Under the pieces are notes generated by a model. The model saw nothing but the letters and a program-made list of their open reading frames with translations. It made no database searches and had not been told where the DNA came from. From Arenimonas metalli CF5-1 (GTDB lineage Bacteria > Pseudomonadota > Gammaproteobacteria > Xanthomonadales > Xanthomonadaceae), in contig NZ_AVCK01000016.1 of assembly GCF_000747155.1 (NCBI RefSeq), positions 1 to 64,000 of the forward strand: DNA of 64,000 nt. The letters run 5' to 3'. The position numbers and the translations under genes were made by a program. Within the stretch, counting starts at the first letter, position 1, and every line of letters begins with the position of its first letter. Below, piece after piece: positions 7,512 to 15,516 of the stretch.

Positions 7512-7625
7512 GGACACTCCTTTGACCCAGTATGGATCTTAGTGAAAGTGTCCGCAGAATCGGGGTAGAACCCGACTGGAAGCCAAGACATTTCGTGCTG
7601 GTCTTTCTTCGATTCGCTGCCAAGC

Positions 7626-7955
7626 TCAGGTCTGATCGTCGATAGTTGCGCTTGGAGCATTCGCCTTGACTGAGGCGATTCCGTTTTCACGCGCCTGCGT
7701 AGACGAATAGCCTTCGCTGGTGCCGATTACCTGATGGTTGACTGCCTTCAAGTTGAACATGGGCTCACCTTTTGCGTTCGACTTGCGCTCATAGCGCTCA
7801 TCAATGGGTGCATTCGATCGCACCGAAGCAACCCCGTTCAACGCAGCAGCCTTCGTCGAGTACATTTCCGATGACAGGATAATTTCGCCGTTCGATGCAA
7901 CCAAGCGGAAATATGTCGAATTGTCTTTTGCGGTCTTGAGAACGAACTTTCCCAT
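7626..7955 (-). CDS. DUF1508 (YegP-like) protein with two repeats
   Basis: 109 aa. Two tandem DUF1508 units (about 1-50 and 60-105), each with the beta-beta-alpha pattern: FxLKTAxxN..YFRLVASNGEIILSSE..YSTKAAALNGVASVRSNA, then PMFNLKAVNHQVIGTSEGYSSTQARENGIASVKANA. The family is small and cytosolic, of unknown biochemical role, and common in Xanthomonads. The ATG at 7955 follows GGAGAAG. No partner gene is evident. Confidence 0.88.
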   Translation of the reverse strand: MGKFVLKTAKDNSTYFRLVASNGEIILSSEMYSTKAAALNGVASVRSNAPIDERYERKSNAKGEPMFNLKAVNHQVIGTSEGYSSTQARENGIASVKANAPSATIDDQT

Positions 7956-7991
7956 GTGCTTCTCCGGTTAGTTGAGTTCTGTGCTGGCTGT

Positions 7992-8408
7992 TTACTCCAC
8001 CATTTTCACGTAGCCAGGAACTGTGGCAATGCCGTTGGCCACGTTAGTTTCCTGTGCGATCTTTAAATAGCGGGAGTTTCTATAGTCCTGTTCTGTCGGG
8101 AAAACGAGGTAGCCACCGGGGTCGAAAAGCGCTCCTGGGAAGCGCTCAAGATTGTTGTACCAAGATCCCTCCCGGTGATATAGCGAATGTTTCGCGCCAA
8201 CCCCCCAAAGCTCGTTTAGCTTGCGGCCAGAAAGCTGCTTCTGTGTAGGTGCAGCGACTCTGCTGCGTTGGACTACGGTCTGAACCTCCGGTCGCGCCGC
8301 ATCGAGCCCGGCCACTCGCCGCAGCACCGTGTTAGGGGTGTCTTCGAAGGGCCGTGCCTGGGCTTGCAACCAGGCATACACATCGCTATCGACTCTCACT
8401 GTAGGCAT
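7992..8408 (-). CDS. Unknown protein with an N-terminal ribbon-helix-helix-like segment
   Basis: 138 aa. The start MPTVRVDSDVYAWLQAQARPFEDTPNTVLRRVAGLD looks like the ribbon-helix-helix DNA-binding segment that opens many small regulators, with the tip similar to the SeqA N-terminus. The C-terminal half (WGVGAKHSLYHREGSWYNN, ALFDPGGYLVFPTEQDY, IPGYV-like TVPGYVKM) is a separate module I have seen only in uncharacterised proteins. The ATG at 8408 follows GGAGG 11 bases upstream. It lies 36 bases downstream of the DUF1508 gene start on the same strand, so the two may be co-transcribed, this gene first. Confidence 0.65.
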   Translation of the reverse strand: MPTVRVDSDVYAWLQAQARPFEDTPNTVLRRVAGLDAARPEVQTVVQRSRVAAPTQKQLSGRKLNELWGVGAKHSLYHREGSWYNNLERFPGALFDPGGYLVFPTEQDYRNSRYLKIAQETNVANGIATVPGYVKMVE

Positions 8409-8621
8409 GGCACTGGCCCTCCGGTCATAACACTGTGACATTGCCACATTGTTTACCCTGATTACCCGGGAGGCGCAAGCGCTCGATTTGCCCCTTCCTG
8501 CAAATAAGTGATGGACGCTGTGGCCAGGACCATGCGGCGCTGGATGCGTGATTTCTCTCAGTTCTCGCCCAGGTGCGACGACGGAGCGTCCCGATGTATC
8601 TGGTTGAACTTTCTGATTTTA

Positions 8622-8660
8622 CCGGGTAGCATTGCGTCCTAAGGACGCAATGCTACCCGG
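8622..8660. repeat. 39-bp perfect palindrome P1 upstream of the AbiE pair
   Basis: Arms of 19 bases (CCGGGTAGCATTGCGTCCT and its exact complement) flank a single A. The inner 15 bases are GCGTCCT-A-AGGACGC. No T-run follows on either strand, so it is not a normal terminator. Confidence 0.85.
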
Positions 8661-8762
8661 CATCGACAATACTATTCCCGTCTTTCATGGGGAATTCTCA
8701 TCCTCCCATGACCTGGCCAGACGAAGTCGCAATAAAACTAACCCTGCGTCTAGGCCTAAGTC

Positions 8763-8791
8763 TTGACCGGATTCGTGTCACGTGCTAGCCT
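8763..8791 (+). promoter_or_regulatory. Candidate promoter of the AbiE operon
   Basis: TTGACC and TAGCCT are 17 bases apart. The -10 overlaps the left edge of palindrome P2 (8787-8825), so a protein bound to P2 would block it. AbiEi antitoxins are known to repress their own promoters through inverted repeats. Confidence 0.45.
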
Positions 8792-8825
8792 TCCGCCAGC
8801 GTCCTTAGGACGCTGGCGGAAGGCT
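8787..8825. repeat. 39-bp perfect palindrome P2 upstream of the AbiE pair
   Basis: Same size and design as P1: 19-base arms (AGCCTTCCGCCAGCGTCCT and its exact complement) around a single T, with inner core GCGTCCT-T-AGGACGC. The outer 12 bases of each arm differ entirely from P1 yet still pair perfectly. The centres are 165 bases apart. Confidence 0.85.
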
Positions 8826-8908
8826 TGCGAGTACACCAATTCGCTTCGCTTCCAACACGTTAATAGCGGGGATTTTGCCGATCTCTCACGAAACGGAGCT
8901 GATGACAG

Positions 8909-9820
8909 ATGGCTGGCCCCTCCAAGCTTCGCTGGCGTGACGCCCTTGCCCTGAAGATCAGAGAGGACGTCTCGGCAGCCGTACTGAGCAACTATCAGCT
9001 AGCCATCATGATGTTCGAGCTGGCTTGGCAGCGGGAGTACGTTGGACGCCCACTGGAACTCCCTGCGAAACCGGCGGACCGCTCCATGTTCATGGCGGCA
9101 CGCCGCGCCATGGTCGCGAGACAGGTCCTTCAAGAAGACCCGCACCTGCCCAACACGATCCTTCGGGTACCGGGACACAAGGATATCGACCCCGCCAATC
9201 TCATGTGCCAGGTCGATCCCTTTGGCCATATCGCGTACCTGAGCGCCATGGCACACCACGGTCTGACCAATCGACTGCCCCGGGTCCTGTATTTCCGAAC
9301 CCTGGACCCATCAGGCTGGGCTGATGCTGCTCAAGAGAGAATGGCAAAGGACCTCGGGGAGCACCTCCATGCCTACCTTTCCAGTGACCTGCCCAGCTTG
9401 CGGCACACCAAACTGAACAAGCTTGGCCCACTGGTGGTCGAAATGCTTCGGAGCAAGGACGCCGGCACCGGATGGCGTCACGTCGGCGATCAAGGCTTGC
9501 GGGTCACGACCTTGGGTAGGACGTTCTTGGACATGCTTCAACGACCCGATCTCTGTGGCGGCATTCGACACGTCATTGAGTTGTTCGAAGAGCATGCGAA
9601 GACCTACCTGAGCGTAATCTTGCCGGAGATCACGAATCATGGCGGAAAGATGGATCAAGCCCGGGCCGGCTATATCCTGGAAGAGAAATGTGGCCTGTCC
9701 CACCCACTGATCGATGAATGGGCCAAGGGCGCAATACGGGGCGGGTCCCGCCGACTCGATCCGCAGGCGGAGTACGTGCCCATCTTTTCCGAGCGTTGGT
9801 GTATTTCAATAAATGTCTAG
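8909..9820 (+). CDS. AbiEi-like antitoxin of a type IV toxin-antitoxin / abortive-infection pair
   Basis: 303 aa. An N-terminal helical region is followed by a block YLSAMAHHGLTNRLPRVLYF (about 110-130), characteristic of AbiEi-type antitoxins (YLSxLSALxxHGLT...P). The C-terminal half is alpha-helical. AbiEi proteins bind DNA and repress their own operon, and counteract the nucleotidyltransferase toxin without a stable protein contact. The ATG at 8909 has GGAG 11 bases upstream. It overlaps the toxin gene by 8 bases, so the two are translationally coupled. Two perfect palindromes stand in the 500-base non-coding region before it. The N-terminal winged helix is not obvious by eye, so the family call rests on the central block and the partner. 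Confidence 0.75.
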   Translation: MAGPSKLRWRDALALKIREDVSAAVLSNYQLAIMMFELAWQREYVGRPLELPAKPADRSMFMAARRAMVARQVLQEDPHLPNTILRVPGHKDIDPANLMCQVDPFGHIAYLSAMAHHGLTNRLPRVLYFRTLDPSGWADAAQERMAKDLGEHLHAYLSSDLPSLRHTKLNKLGPLVVEMLRSKDAGTGWRHVGDQGLRVTTLGRTFLDMLQRPDLCGGIRHVIELFEEHAKTYLSVILPEITNHGGKMDQARAGYILEEKCGLSHPLIDEWAKGAIRGGSRRLDPQAEYVPIFSERWCISINV

Positions 9821-10682
9821 CCTGCTTACTGACATCCCCGCTTGGGTCCAAGCCGCATCAGCGGGCGATACGAACTTTCGCCGTGCCGTTCATGTGCGGC
9901 TATACGCCATAGCGACCACGCCCATTCTCAGCCGCTCATTGTGCATGAAGGGTGGGATCCTGATGGCGCTTCACTACCGTAGCGAGCGGTATACCAGCGA
10001 TGTCGATTTCTCTACGCCAGATCCATTCACTGAAGAGGCCGAGAATATATTCCGAGAGGAACTCGGCAGAGCGCTGGCGCTGGCTCCGGAATCCTTGGAA
10101 TACAACCTCGCATGCCGGATACAGTCGTTCCGGGTGGACCCCGGACGCGACAAGACGTTTGTCACACTGCGTCTGAAAATCGGCTATGCCGAACCTGGCA
10201 CATCCAGCTACAAACGGCTGGAGGCAGGACAAAGTTCGCAAACAGTCGGGCTCGACTACAGCTTCCGTGAGTCCATTCCGGAACTCGAGGTGGTGGAGCT
10301 CACCCAAGACGGCGAACTCCAAGTCTACGGCTTAAGCACCTTGGTGGCTGAGAAGCTACGAGCACTCCTTCAACAGCCGATCCGCGACCGCGGCCGACGC
10401 CAAGACATTTACGATCTTCACTTTCTGATAGAAGCTCAGCCAGTACTTCAGCTTCCCGTTACCAAGGCGCAGATCCTTCGCGACCTGATGCTCAAGTGCG
10501 CCGAACGCGACATCCTCGCAAAGGCGGATTCATTCGATGCCCCTGAGATCAGGCGCCGGGCAGCCGAAGAGTACGACACTCTGGCCGAAGAGTTGCCAGA
10601 GGGAGGACTTCCGCCATTCGAGACCAGCTTTACTGCAGTGGCGGACCTCTACAGAAACCTCCCTTGGTCAGAAAACTCATAG
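9813..10682 (+). CDS. AbiEii/AbiGii-family nucleotidyltransferase toxin
   Basis: 289 aa. The nucleotidyltransferase signature is clear: MKGGILMALHY (Gly47-Gly48), then RYTSDVDFS (Asp63, Asp65), followed by the basic/Asp helix AEKLRALLQQPIRDRGRRQDIYDLHFL (about 183-210), with the conserved Lys and Asp of the DUF1814/AbiEii fold. Toxins of this family modify or damage essential RNAs (tRNA nucleotidylation in the studied cases) and stop growth on phage infection. It starts inside the antitoxin's last codons without its own ribosome site. The pair is well preserved and probably active. Confidence 0.88.
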   Translation: MSSLLTDIPAWVQAASAGDTNFRRAVHVRLYAIATTPILSRSLCMKGGILMALHYRSERYTSDVDFSTPDPFTEEAENIFREELGRALALAPESLEYNLACRIQSFRVDPGRDKTFVTLRLKIGYAEPGTSSYKRLEAGQSSQTVGLDYSFRESIPELEVVELTQDGELQVYGLSTLVAEKLRALLQQPIRDRGRRQDIYDLHFLIEAQPVLQLPVTKAQILRDLMLKCAERDILAKADSFDAPEIRRRAAEEYDTLAEELPEGGLPPFETSFTAVADLYRNLPWSENS

Positions 10683-10711
10683 CAAGTTCGATTCGCAGCG
10701 CGCGGTCCGAG

Positions 10712-10815
10712 ATCCGGCTCCGTTGATTGTCAGTGCGGGTCAACCCTGACCATGTCGATGGTGCTGACGGACGCCAACACCGGGAAACCGCCCACTTCCG
10801 CTTCCGACTTGACGC
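10712..10815. repeat. Diverged island repeat, copy B
   Basis: Begins ATCCGGCTCCGTTGATTGTC and ends CCGCCCACTTCCGCTTCCGA. It aligns with copy A (4226-4329) over its whole length at roughly two-thirds identity by eye. It follows the AbiE operon. Confidence 0.5.
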
Positions 10816-10985
10816 AAGCTTTGTTCCGGCCTAGCCTCGTCTTGGGCCGTCACGTCGGCCTGCCCGTCCACACTGGCGAAGTCGTATCGACATCGTGGTA
10901 TCACCTCGCGGTTTCCGAAACCTTGCCGCGTAGCTTGTGTGTGGACGCACAGCCGATTGCGGCATTGCATTTGGAAGCTACCTTT

Positions 10986-11681
10986 ATGTTGAAGATATTT
11001 ACCGCCCATGAGGTGGAAGTTCTGCGTCGCAACGCAAAAGCGCGTGCGCGCGCCAACGATGTGATTTTTTCCAAGGCCCTCGATCAAGTAGCCGCGGAGC
11101 AGGGGTACCGGAACTGGTCTCTGCTGCAGAAGAAGGGCTGCACGCCTTCCGACGAACCACACCCTTGGCTCTTCCGGCGCACGTCGGAGGATATCTCTCA
11201 GTCAATGCGTGTCGTACCCGAGCCAGCCTCCAGGTTCGATCGCCGTGCAAGGTTCGATATTGCCCGTGACAGTGTGCAAGCCTTGGATGGGAAGTTTGCT
11301 AGCGCGGCGAATGCCGTCGACTTCGGGCTCGCGTATGTCGAAGGGCTACTCGCACAGCCGCGCTTCCGGCTTAGCACCAAGTCGGCCGCATACTGGGAGA
11401 TGCGCCTCTGGTTGCCGTACGGCGCCAACCGGATTGAAGGCGACACCTTTATTCTCGTCAATCGCCATTACAAGCCGGTGGGCTCGACAACGAAAGATCA
11501 TGTCGACTATGGGGCGTATCCAAATCTCAGCCTGCAGTTGCACGGCGATTCTTGGCGGGCATTCTCGCACCGAACGGCCGAACAGCCGTTCTTGTTCAAC
11601 GACGGGTGCCCGCCATGGGCGACGAGGCAGGATGCCAAAGCGTATCTCGGGCGTCTGGCGGAAATGCGGCGCCTTATCTGA
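10986..11681 (+). CDS. Unknown island protein with an MKIFT-type N-terminal motif
   Basis: 231 aa. The first 50 residues (MLKIFTAHEVEVLRRNAKAR to AAEQGYRNWSLLQKK) match a short helical motif seen at the N-terminus of many uncharacterised proteobacterial proteins (KIFT..xLxxLKRxAKxLxRxxxxxLxxALDxIAAxxGFxNWSLL), probably a DNA- or partner-binding element. The rest has the pattern AAYWEMRLWLPYGANRIEGDTFILVNRHYKPVG, which I cannot assign. The ATG at 10986 is chosen for GGAAG upstream and for the motif; the open frame starts 78 codons earlier without signals. It may pair with the next gene, 86 bases downstream. Confidence 0.6.
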   Translation: MLKIFTAHEVEVLRRNAKARARANDVIFSKALDQVAAEQGYRNWSLLQKKGCTPSDEPHPWLFRRTSEDISQSMRVVPEPASRFDRRARFDIARDSVQALDGKFASAANAVDFGLAYVEGLLAQPRFRLSTKSAAYWEMRLWLPYGANRIEGDTFILVNRHYKPVGSTTKDHVDYGAYPNLSLQLHGDSWRAFSHRTAEQPFLFNDGCPPWATRQDAKAYLGRLAEMRRLI

Positions 11682-11767
11682 TCGCTCAGAGAACTGCGGC
11701 GGCCGGGTGTCATTCCGGTCGCCGCTGGGGTTCAAGAAGCCTCTCAATCGTGCAAGGAGATGGTGGC

Positions 11768-12499
11768 ATGACGTGGATCGTTGATCTCAGTGGCGATCAG
11801 CAAACGCTGCGCCAGTTGCAAAATGGCTTCGGGGGTGAAACGCCGGTGTTGCTCGTTGACGGTCAGTACCAATTCGATCCGGCAATCTTTGCGCAGTCCG
11901 GCGACTACGAGACGACCAAGACGATCGCGCATCGGGAAGTCGATCTTCTCAACGGGTACATCCGGATATTTCTTTTCGGGAAACAGAGAATCGATGTTGG
12001 CAACATCAGCCGCAAGTTGCCCGACCAGCCGAAAGTGCACTATGCGTCGATTGAGGAACGGTTGGTGCTATCCGCAAGGCTTGTTGGGTTCACGCTTGGC
12101 GGCGATGAAGCCGTCATCCTCCGACAGGAGAATGGACCGGGTCTCAATGCATGGAGGGAATTGGTGCAGAAGGACCCAGCGGCGGAGGATGTCCTGAAGT
12201 ACGTTCAAGGCTCGCTGGACGACTGGACCAATCTAGCCAGAATAATCGAGATCATTGAGCACGACGTTGGCAAGCCCGCTGATTTTATTGCGACCGGATG
12301 GGTCGACGGCCGACGTCTCAAAGCATTTCACGCGACCGCTAACAACCCGCTTGTTGCAGGCGTGACCGCGAGGCATGGGGCACGCAGATTTGAAACTCCG
12401 AAGCTGACGATGGACATCAACGAAGCTAGGCAACTTGTGCTGAATGTCGTGCAGAAATGGATCGCCGCGAGAATCGCCGCTGCCGCAGGCGGGGACTGA
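11768..12499 (+). CDS. Unknown island protein
   Basis: 243 aa, with no recognised family. The ATG at 11768 follows AAGGAG at good distance and opens MTWIVDLSGDQQTLRQLQNGF. The N-terminal third alternates strands and helices with a YQFDP turn (about 38-42); the C-terminal end is a long basic helix (ARQLVLNVVQKWIAARIAAA). It has no signal peptide or membrane segment. It is convergent with the gene at 12566, and no terminator is seen in the 66-base gap except a C-run. Confidence 0.6.
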   Translation: MTWIVDLSGDQQTLRQLQNGFGGETPVLLVDGQYQFDPAIFAQSGDYETTKTIAHREVDLLNGYIRIFLFGKQRIDVGNISRKLPDQPKVHYASIEERLVLSARLVGFTLGGDEAVILRQENGPGLNAWRELVQKDPAAEDVLKYVQGSLDDWTNLARIIEIIEHDVGKPADFIATGWVDGRRLKAFHATANNPLVAGVTARHGARRFETPKLTMDINEARQLVLNVVQKWIAARIAAAAGGD

Positions 12500-12565
12500 G
12501 GCAACGATGCGATACCGCCCCCCCCCAAGAACGCAATTGAGCGGCTATCGAGACCCTGGCTGCGA

Positions 12566-14041
12566 TCACGTTCTGTCGACCTCGACTTCGAAAGCATCCA
12601 GCAAGTAGATGCGTCCGTGCCTAGTCTCCAATCCCGACAGCCTGGAAGTGAAGTTCATTCCCCGCTCAACTTCTTCCATCTCGGGATCGACTACGACGAT
12701 GAGCGTCGGCAGCCCTTTGCCCTCTAGCTGCGCTTGCGTCACTGCTGTGCAGCTCTCCACAACTATGCGGGTCACCATTTCTGGCTTGGGAGAAAGCCTC
12801 AGGATTTCAAGCGGCGGCGTCGGAATGGCAGGGCACGAACCAGCAGCATCTAACGCGACCGCTTCGTCATGGCGTGCAGGCCCTCGATCATCGCATGCGT
12901 CGGTGGCAGCCCCAGCCTCGCCTATCGCCCTCACGGGCAATTCAACTGCGGGAGTTCGGATAAAATTCTCCGCGGTTGGTGCGGCCTCCCGCTCAACGCC
13001 AACTGCCGGGCTTGAGATAAGTCGCGGGCTCAGCTCCGATGTCGTGGCGGCACTGGGATCCAACCCAAGATCAGCCAAGTCGCGAATCGTCACCTCGGCG
13101 GCTTGGCGCACCTCGCTGGGATCAGTTCCGACGTTGATCGAATCGAGGGCAGGCAGCGCATCCATCAAATCAACCTCGACAACTAAAGCGATTGCCTGAT
13201 CCCCGTCGTCGGCAGTTGCAAGTGGCCGCAACTCGGCTAAAGGCTCCGCCGTAGTGTTGTCAGGAGCATAGTTTGGCAGTATTGCAGTCGAACCATATTC
13301 CTCGGATGACTGCTTCTCCACCGGCGCCTCAGCGTCGAATTGTGGGGAAGCAACATGCTCCTCCGTGAGAGTATCTGGCTTCGCCGTAGGCGCTTCGGCC
13401 TCCACGGGCTGGTGATGCACCTGGTCATCGTCACTCGGCTCTGGCGACTCCGACTCTGCAGCCAGCAACCCGGGCGGTACGCTGGTATTGGACGGGGGTT
13501 CTATCTCAGTTGGAGTCTCGTCGCCCCCACGAAGCTCTTTGGCATGTTCAGGCCACTCCTCCCTAGACGCATGCGTAACGAACTCCACCAGTGGCTCTGT
13601 CTCGGATTTTGTCTCTTTCCTCTCCTGCGCCAAGTCGATCGATTGCTGCACTCCCTGCTCCGCGCTCTCGAAAGCGGGAGACAAGTCAGCAATCTGCGGC
13701 GGAAATTTAGGCTGCAGTTGGGCCGCGGGCAGTACGTTTCTCGGGCGCACCCCCAGCTCGACCTCCAGCGCTTCCTTGAACTTGACGGCGTCCAGCGCTT
13801 TGCCGCCCTCCTCCAGGATAATGCTGAGATTGAAGCTCACCGCACCTTCCGTAAAGAGCACGCCCGAGCCTACCCGGGGGGTCCCGACGCAGTTGATGTT
13901 GTCAAGGCAAGTTCTTGCGGCCCGACTGATCCTCTTCGGGGCCAAAACCGCAGCTTCCATAAGTGCTGCATCGGTGGCGGCAAGCACACCTTCGGACTGA
14001 ACACAGTCGCCGGAGATCTTGATATTGATCTGTAAGTTCAC
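12566..14041 (-). CDS. Unknown acidic protein, second companion of the giant recombinase
   Basis: 491 aa. A folded N-terminal domain (about 1-115, NLQINIKISGDCV to LEVELGVRPRNV) is followed by a long acidic, Pro/Glu-rich low-complexity stretch (about 120-390). A C-terminal domain (about 400-491) has LPTLIVVVDPEMEEVERGMNF and GRIYLLDAFEVEVDRT, strand-rich and conserved in look. I do not recognise a family. It starts 6 bases after the stop of the gene at 14048, so the two form an operon downstream of the giant recombinase. The layout of two folded ends and a disordered middle suggests a scaffold or bridging protein; this is inference. Confidence 0.6.
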   Translation of the reverse strand: MNLQINIKISGDCVQSEGVLAATDAALMEAAVLAPKRISRAARTCLDNINCVGTPRVGSGVLFTEGAVSFNLSIILEEGGKALDAVKFKEALEVELGVRPRNVLPAAQLQPKFPPQIADLSPAFESAEQGVQQSIDLAQERKETKSETEPLVEFVTHASREEWPEHAKELRGGDETPTEIEPPSNTSVPPGLLAAESESPEPSDDDQVHHQPVEAEAPTAKPDTLTEEHVASPQFDAEAPVEKQSSEEYGSTAILPNYAPDNTTAEPLAELRPLATADDGDQAIALVVEVDLMDALPALDSINVGTDPSEVRQAAEVTIRDLADLGLDPSAATTSELSPRLISSPAVGVEREAAPTAENFIRTPAVELPVRAIGEAGAATDACDDRGPARHDEAVALDAAGSCPAIPTPPLEILRLSPKPEMVTRIVVESCTAVTQAQLEGKGLPTLIVVVDPEMEEVERGMNFTSRLSGLETRHGRIYLLDAFEVEVDRT

Positions 14042-14047
14042 TTTCGA

Positions 14048-14908
14048 TCACTCCATCGATAGGGCTGGCACAGCGGGGACATGAAATCCCGTGGCGCAAA
14101 CAGCACCTTTGGGGACCAACTGCCAACGCCTGATCGGACGCTTTGCGTTCGCGGAGAACTTGATGACTGCTCCCTGCGGTACGGGTTTGCTACCTGACTG
14201 ACGCTTGATCAGATACAAATCTCCCGTCGGCGTCTGGATCAGGAAGTAGCTGGCGAAAGCGACTACGTCGTGTCTCGACTCCCGGTCTTCAGCGTGTCCC
14301 ACGATGGTGGAGACGTCCGGAGGAATGATGCTCATCTTCGGCGGCATTCGCGCTCGCGCCGCTTTACCTTCCGGCTTTCCCGCCGTCAGCCAGAACTCGT
14401 TCACGCGCGCGCGGGCCGTGACCCACTCACTAAATATTGAATCAAGCGACTCGCCACTGGGCGCTTTCCGCGCCCGGAACTTTGCCAGCATCTCGCGGGC
14501 CGCGCTGATTTCTTCGCCAAGTTCAATCCCCGGCAGTTCAACGTCCTGGAGAGCCAAGGCACGCACGACCAGCAGCAACCGCGCGTCCGCCCAGCGGTTG
14601 AAATCCTCAAGCAGCGTCACAACTGTGGACATGTCCTGTCGCGCTTCCGACAGCAGCCCGCCGTCCGGGAAGCGCATGAATACTTTGTTCTGAACGATGA
14701 GGAAAACGCGATCCCACTGCCGCATCAGCGTCAGCCTGGCCAACAGCGCAATGGCCCGTGCAATGCGGATCAGGTTCTTCGCTTGAGCTCGGTTGACTTC
14801 CTTGTCGTCGGCACGGCCGCTATTGGCATCTCCAATGTAGATCAGGTCCCGGTGCTGATTTTTCAGGTCCTTTTCATTCAGGACCTCCACGATCGTGGTC
14901 TTTGTCAT
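14048..14908 (-). CDS. Unknown protein, first companion of the giant recombinase
   Basis: 286 aa. Opens MTKTTIVEVLNEKDLKNQHRDLIYIGDANSG. The middle is strongly helical (about 45-170, with many Arg/Leu heptads such as IRIARAIALLARLTLMRQWDRV), and the C-terminal third is strand-rich (YFLIQTPTGDLYLIKRQSG, VIKFSANAKRPIRRWQLVP). No family is recognised. The ATG at 14908 follows AAGGAAA; 11 further in-frame residues upstream lack a signal. It lies in the same direction as the giant recombinase, separated from it by 608 non-coding bases, and is 6 bases upstream of the gene at 12566. Confidence 0.6.
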   Translation of the reverse strand: MTKTTIVEVLNEKDLKNQHRDLIYIGDANSGRADDKEVNRAQAKNLIRIARAIALLARLTLMRQWDRVFLIVQNKVFMRFPDGGLLSEARQDMSTVVTLLEDFNRWADARLLLVVRALALQDVELPGIELGEEISAAREMLAKFRARKAPSGESLDSIFSEWVTARARVNEFWLTAGKPEGKAARARMPPKMSIIPPDVSTIVGHAEDRESRHDVVAFASYFLIQTPTGDLYLIKRQSGSKPVPQGAVIKFSANAKRPIRRWQLVPKGAVCATGFHVPAVPALSME

Positions 14909-15516
14909 GGGCGTTTCCTTTGAATATTGGTTTTGGTGCAACTAACTCACAAGCTTTTTCGGCAGTTCGGTGAAGCGGATATGACATGCATTGATTGTTC
15001 GCAGGCGTGACTTTTCCCGAGCCCGCTTGGCAGCGGACCTTCAGACGGGCACGGGAGAGACTCAGCGGCAGGGCGATACGCCCTGCGTCTTTGGGTTGAC
15101 TGCGGGGCTGTCGCCGGGGCGGGTACTCCGCGAGCAGGCGGAAGCAGCGACCACGATGAGTTCGAGTCAACGCATACGTTTGCAAACCCTGGATCGGCGT
15201 GGAGCCAGATCCGTCGGTCGCTGATAGAAGATAATTTCGGCGCGACAAACGCCGCCAGCATGGAAATGGGTTAAGGGTCGCTATGCCCAGCGTATTGTTT
15301 CAAGGAAACAAAACGCCCATGCCGTGCTGCTTAAGTGGATGCCCGGCGGAACCGGGGAGTCTCTTGTCCTCGAACTAGTCGGGGACTGCAAAACTTCTAG
15401 TGTGTCGACAAGGCCCTTGTCGGGGGGGTGGCATCGCTGAAGCGCATGCCACTGCGCCTAAAACGTAAGGGCTTGGAGGGGGCCGTGTCAAGCCGCCCGA
15501 ACTGCCGGCTAACGGC
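14909..15516. other. 608-base non-coding gap inside the recombinase cluster
   Basis: No credible gene. It contains several self-complementary stretches: GCAGGGCG/CGCCCTGC around ATA (near 15067-15086), CGACAAGG-C-CCTTGTCG (near 15407-15423), and GGCATCGC/GCGCATGCC (near 15430-15451). It must hold the promoter of the 14908-12566 operon. The long, structured spacer within an otherwise compact cluster could hold a small RNA or recombination sites; this is only a possibility. Confidence 0.45.

Larger units (their letters stand above)
6585..7555 (-). mobile_element. Truncated IS3-family insertion sequence
   Basis: orfA and orfB of an IS3-family element overlap by 4 bases in the usual frameshift arrangement. 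The orfA side looks complete, with a probable terminal repeat near 7540-7570 (TGAAAGTGTCCGCAGAATCG). The orfB end is cut off near 6585 and joined to an SH3 gene remnant, so no second terminal repeat exists and the element cannot move by itself. Confidence 0.8.

Noticed and set aside
15407..15423. Terminator of the giant recombinase gene at CGACAAGG/CCTTGTCG
   Set aside because: The one-base loop and the lack of a T-run on either strand make intrinsic termination unlikely.
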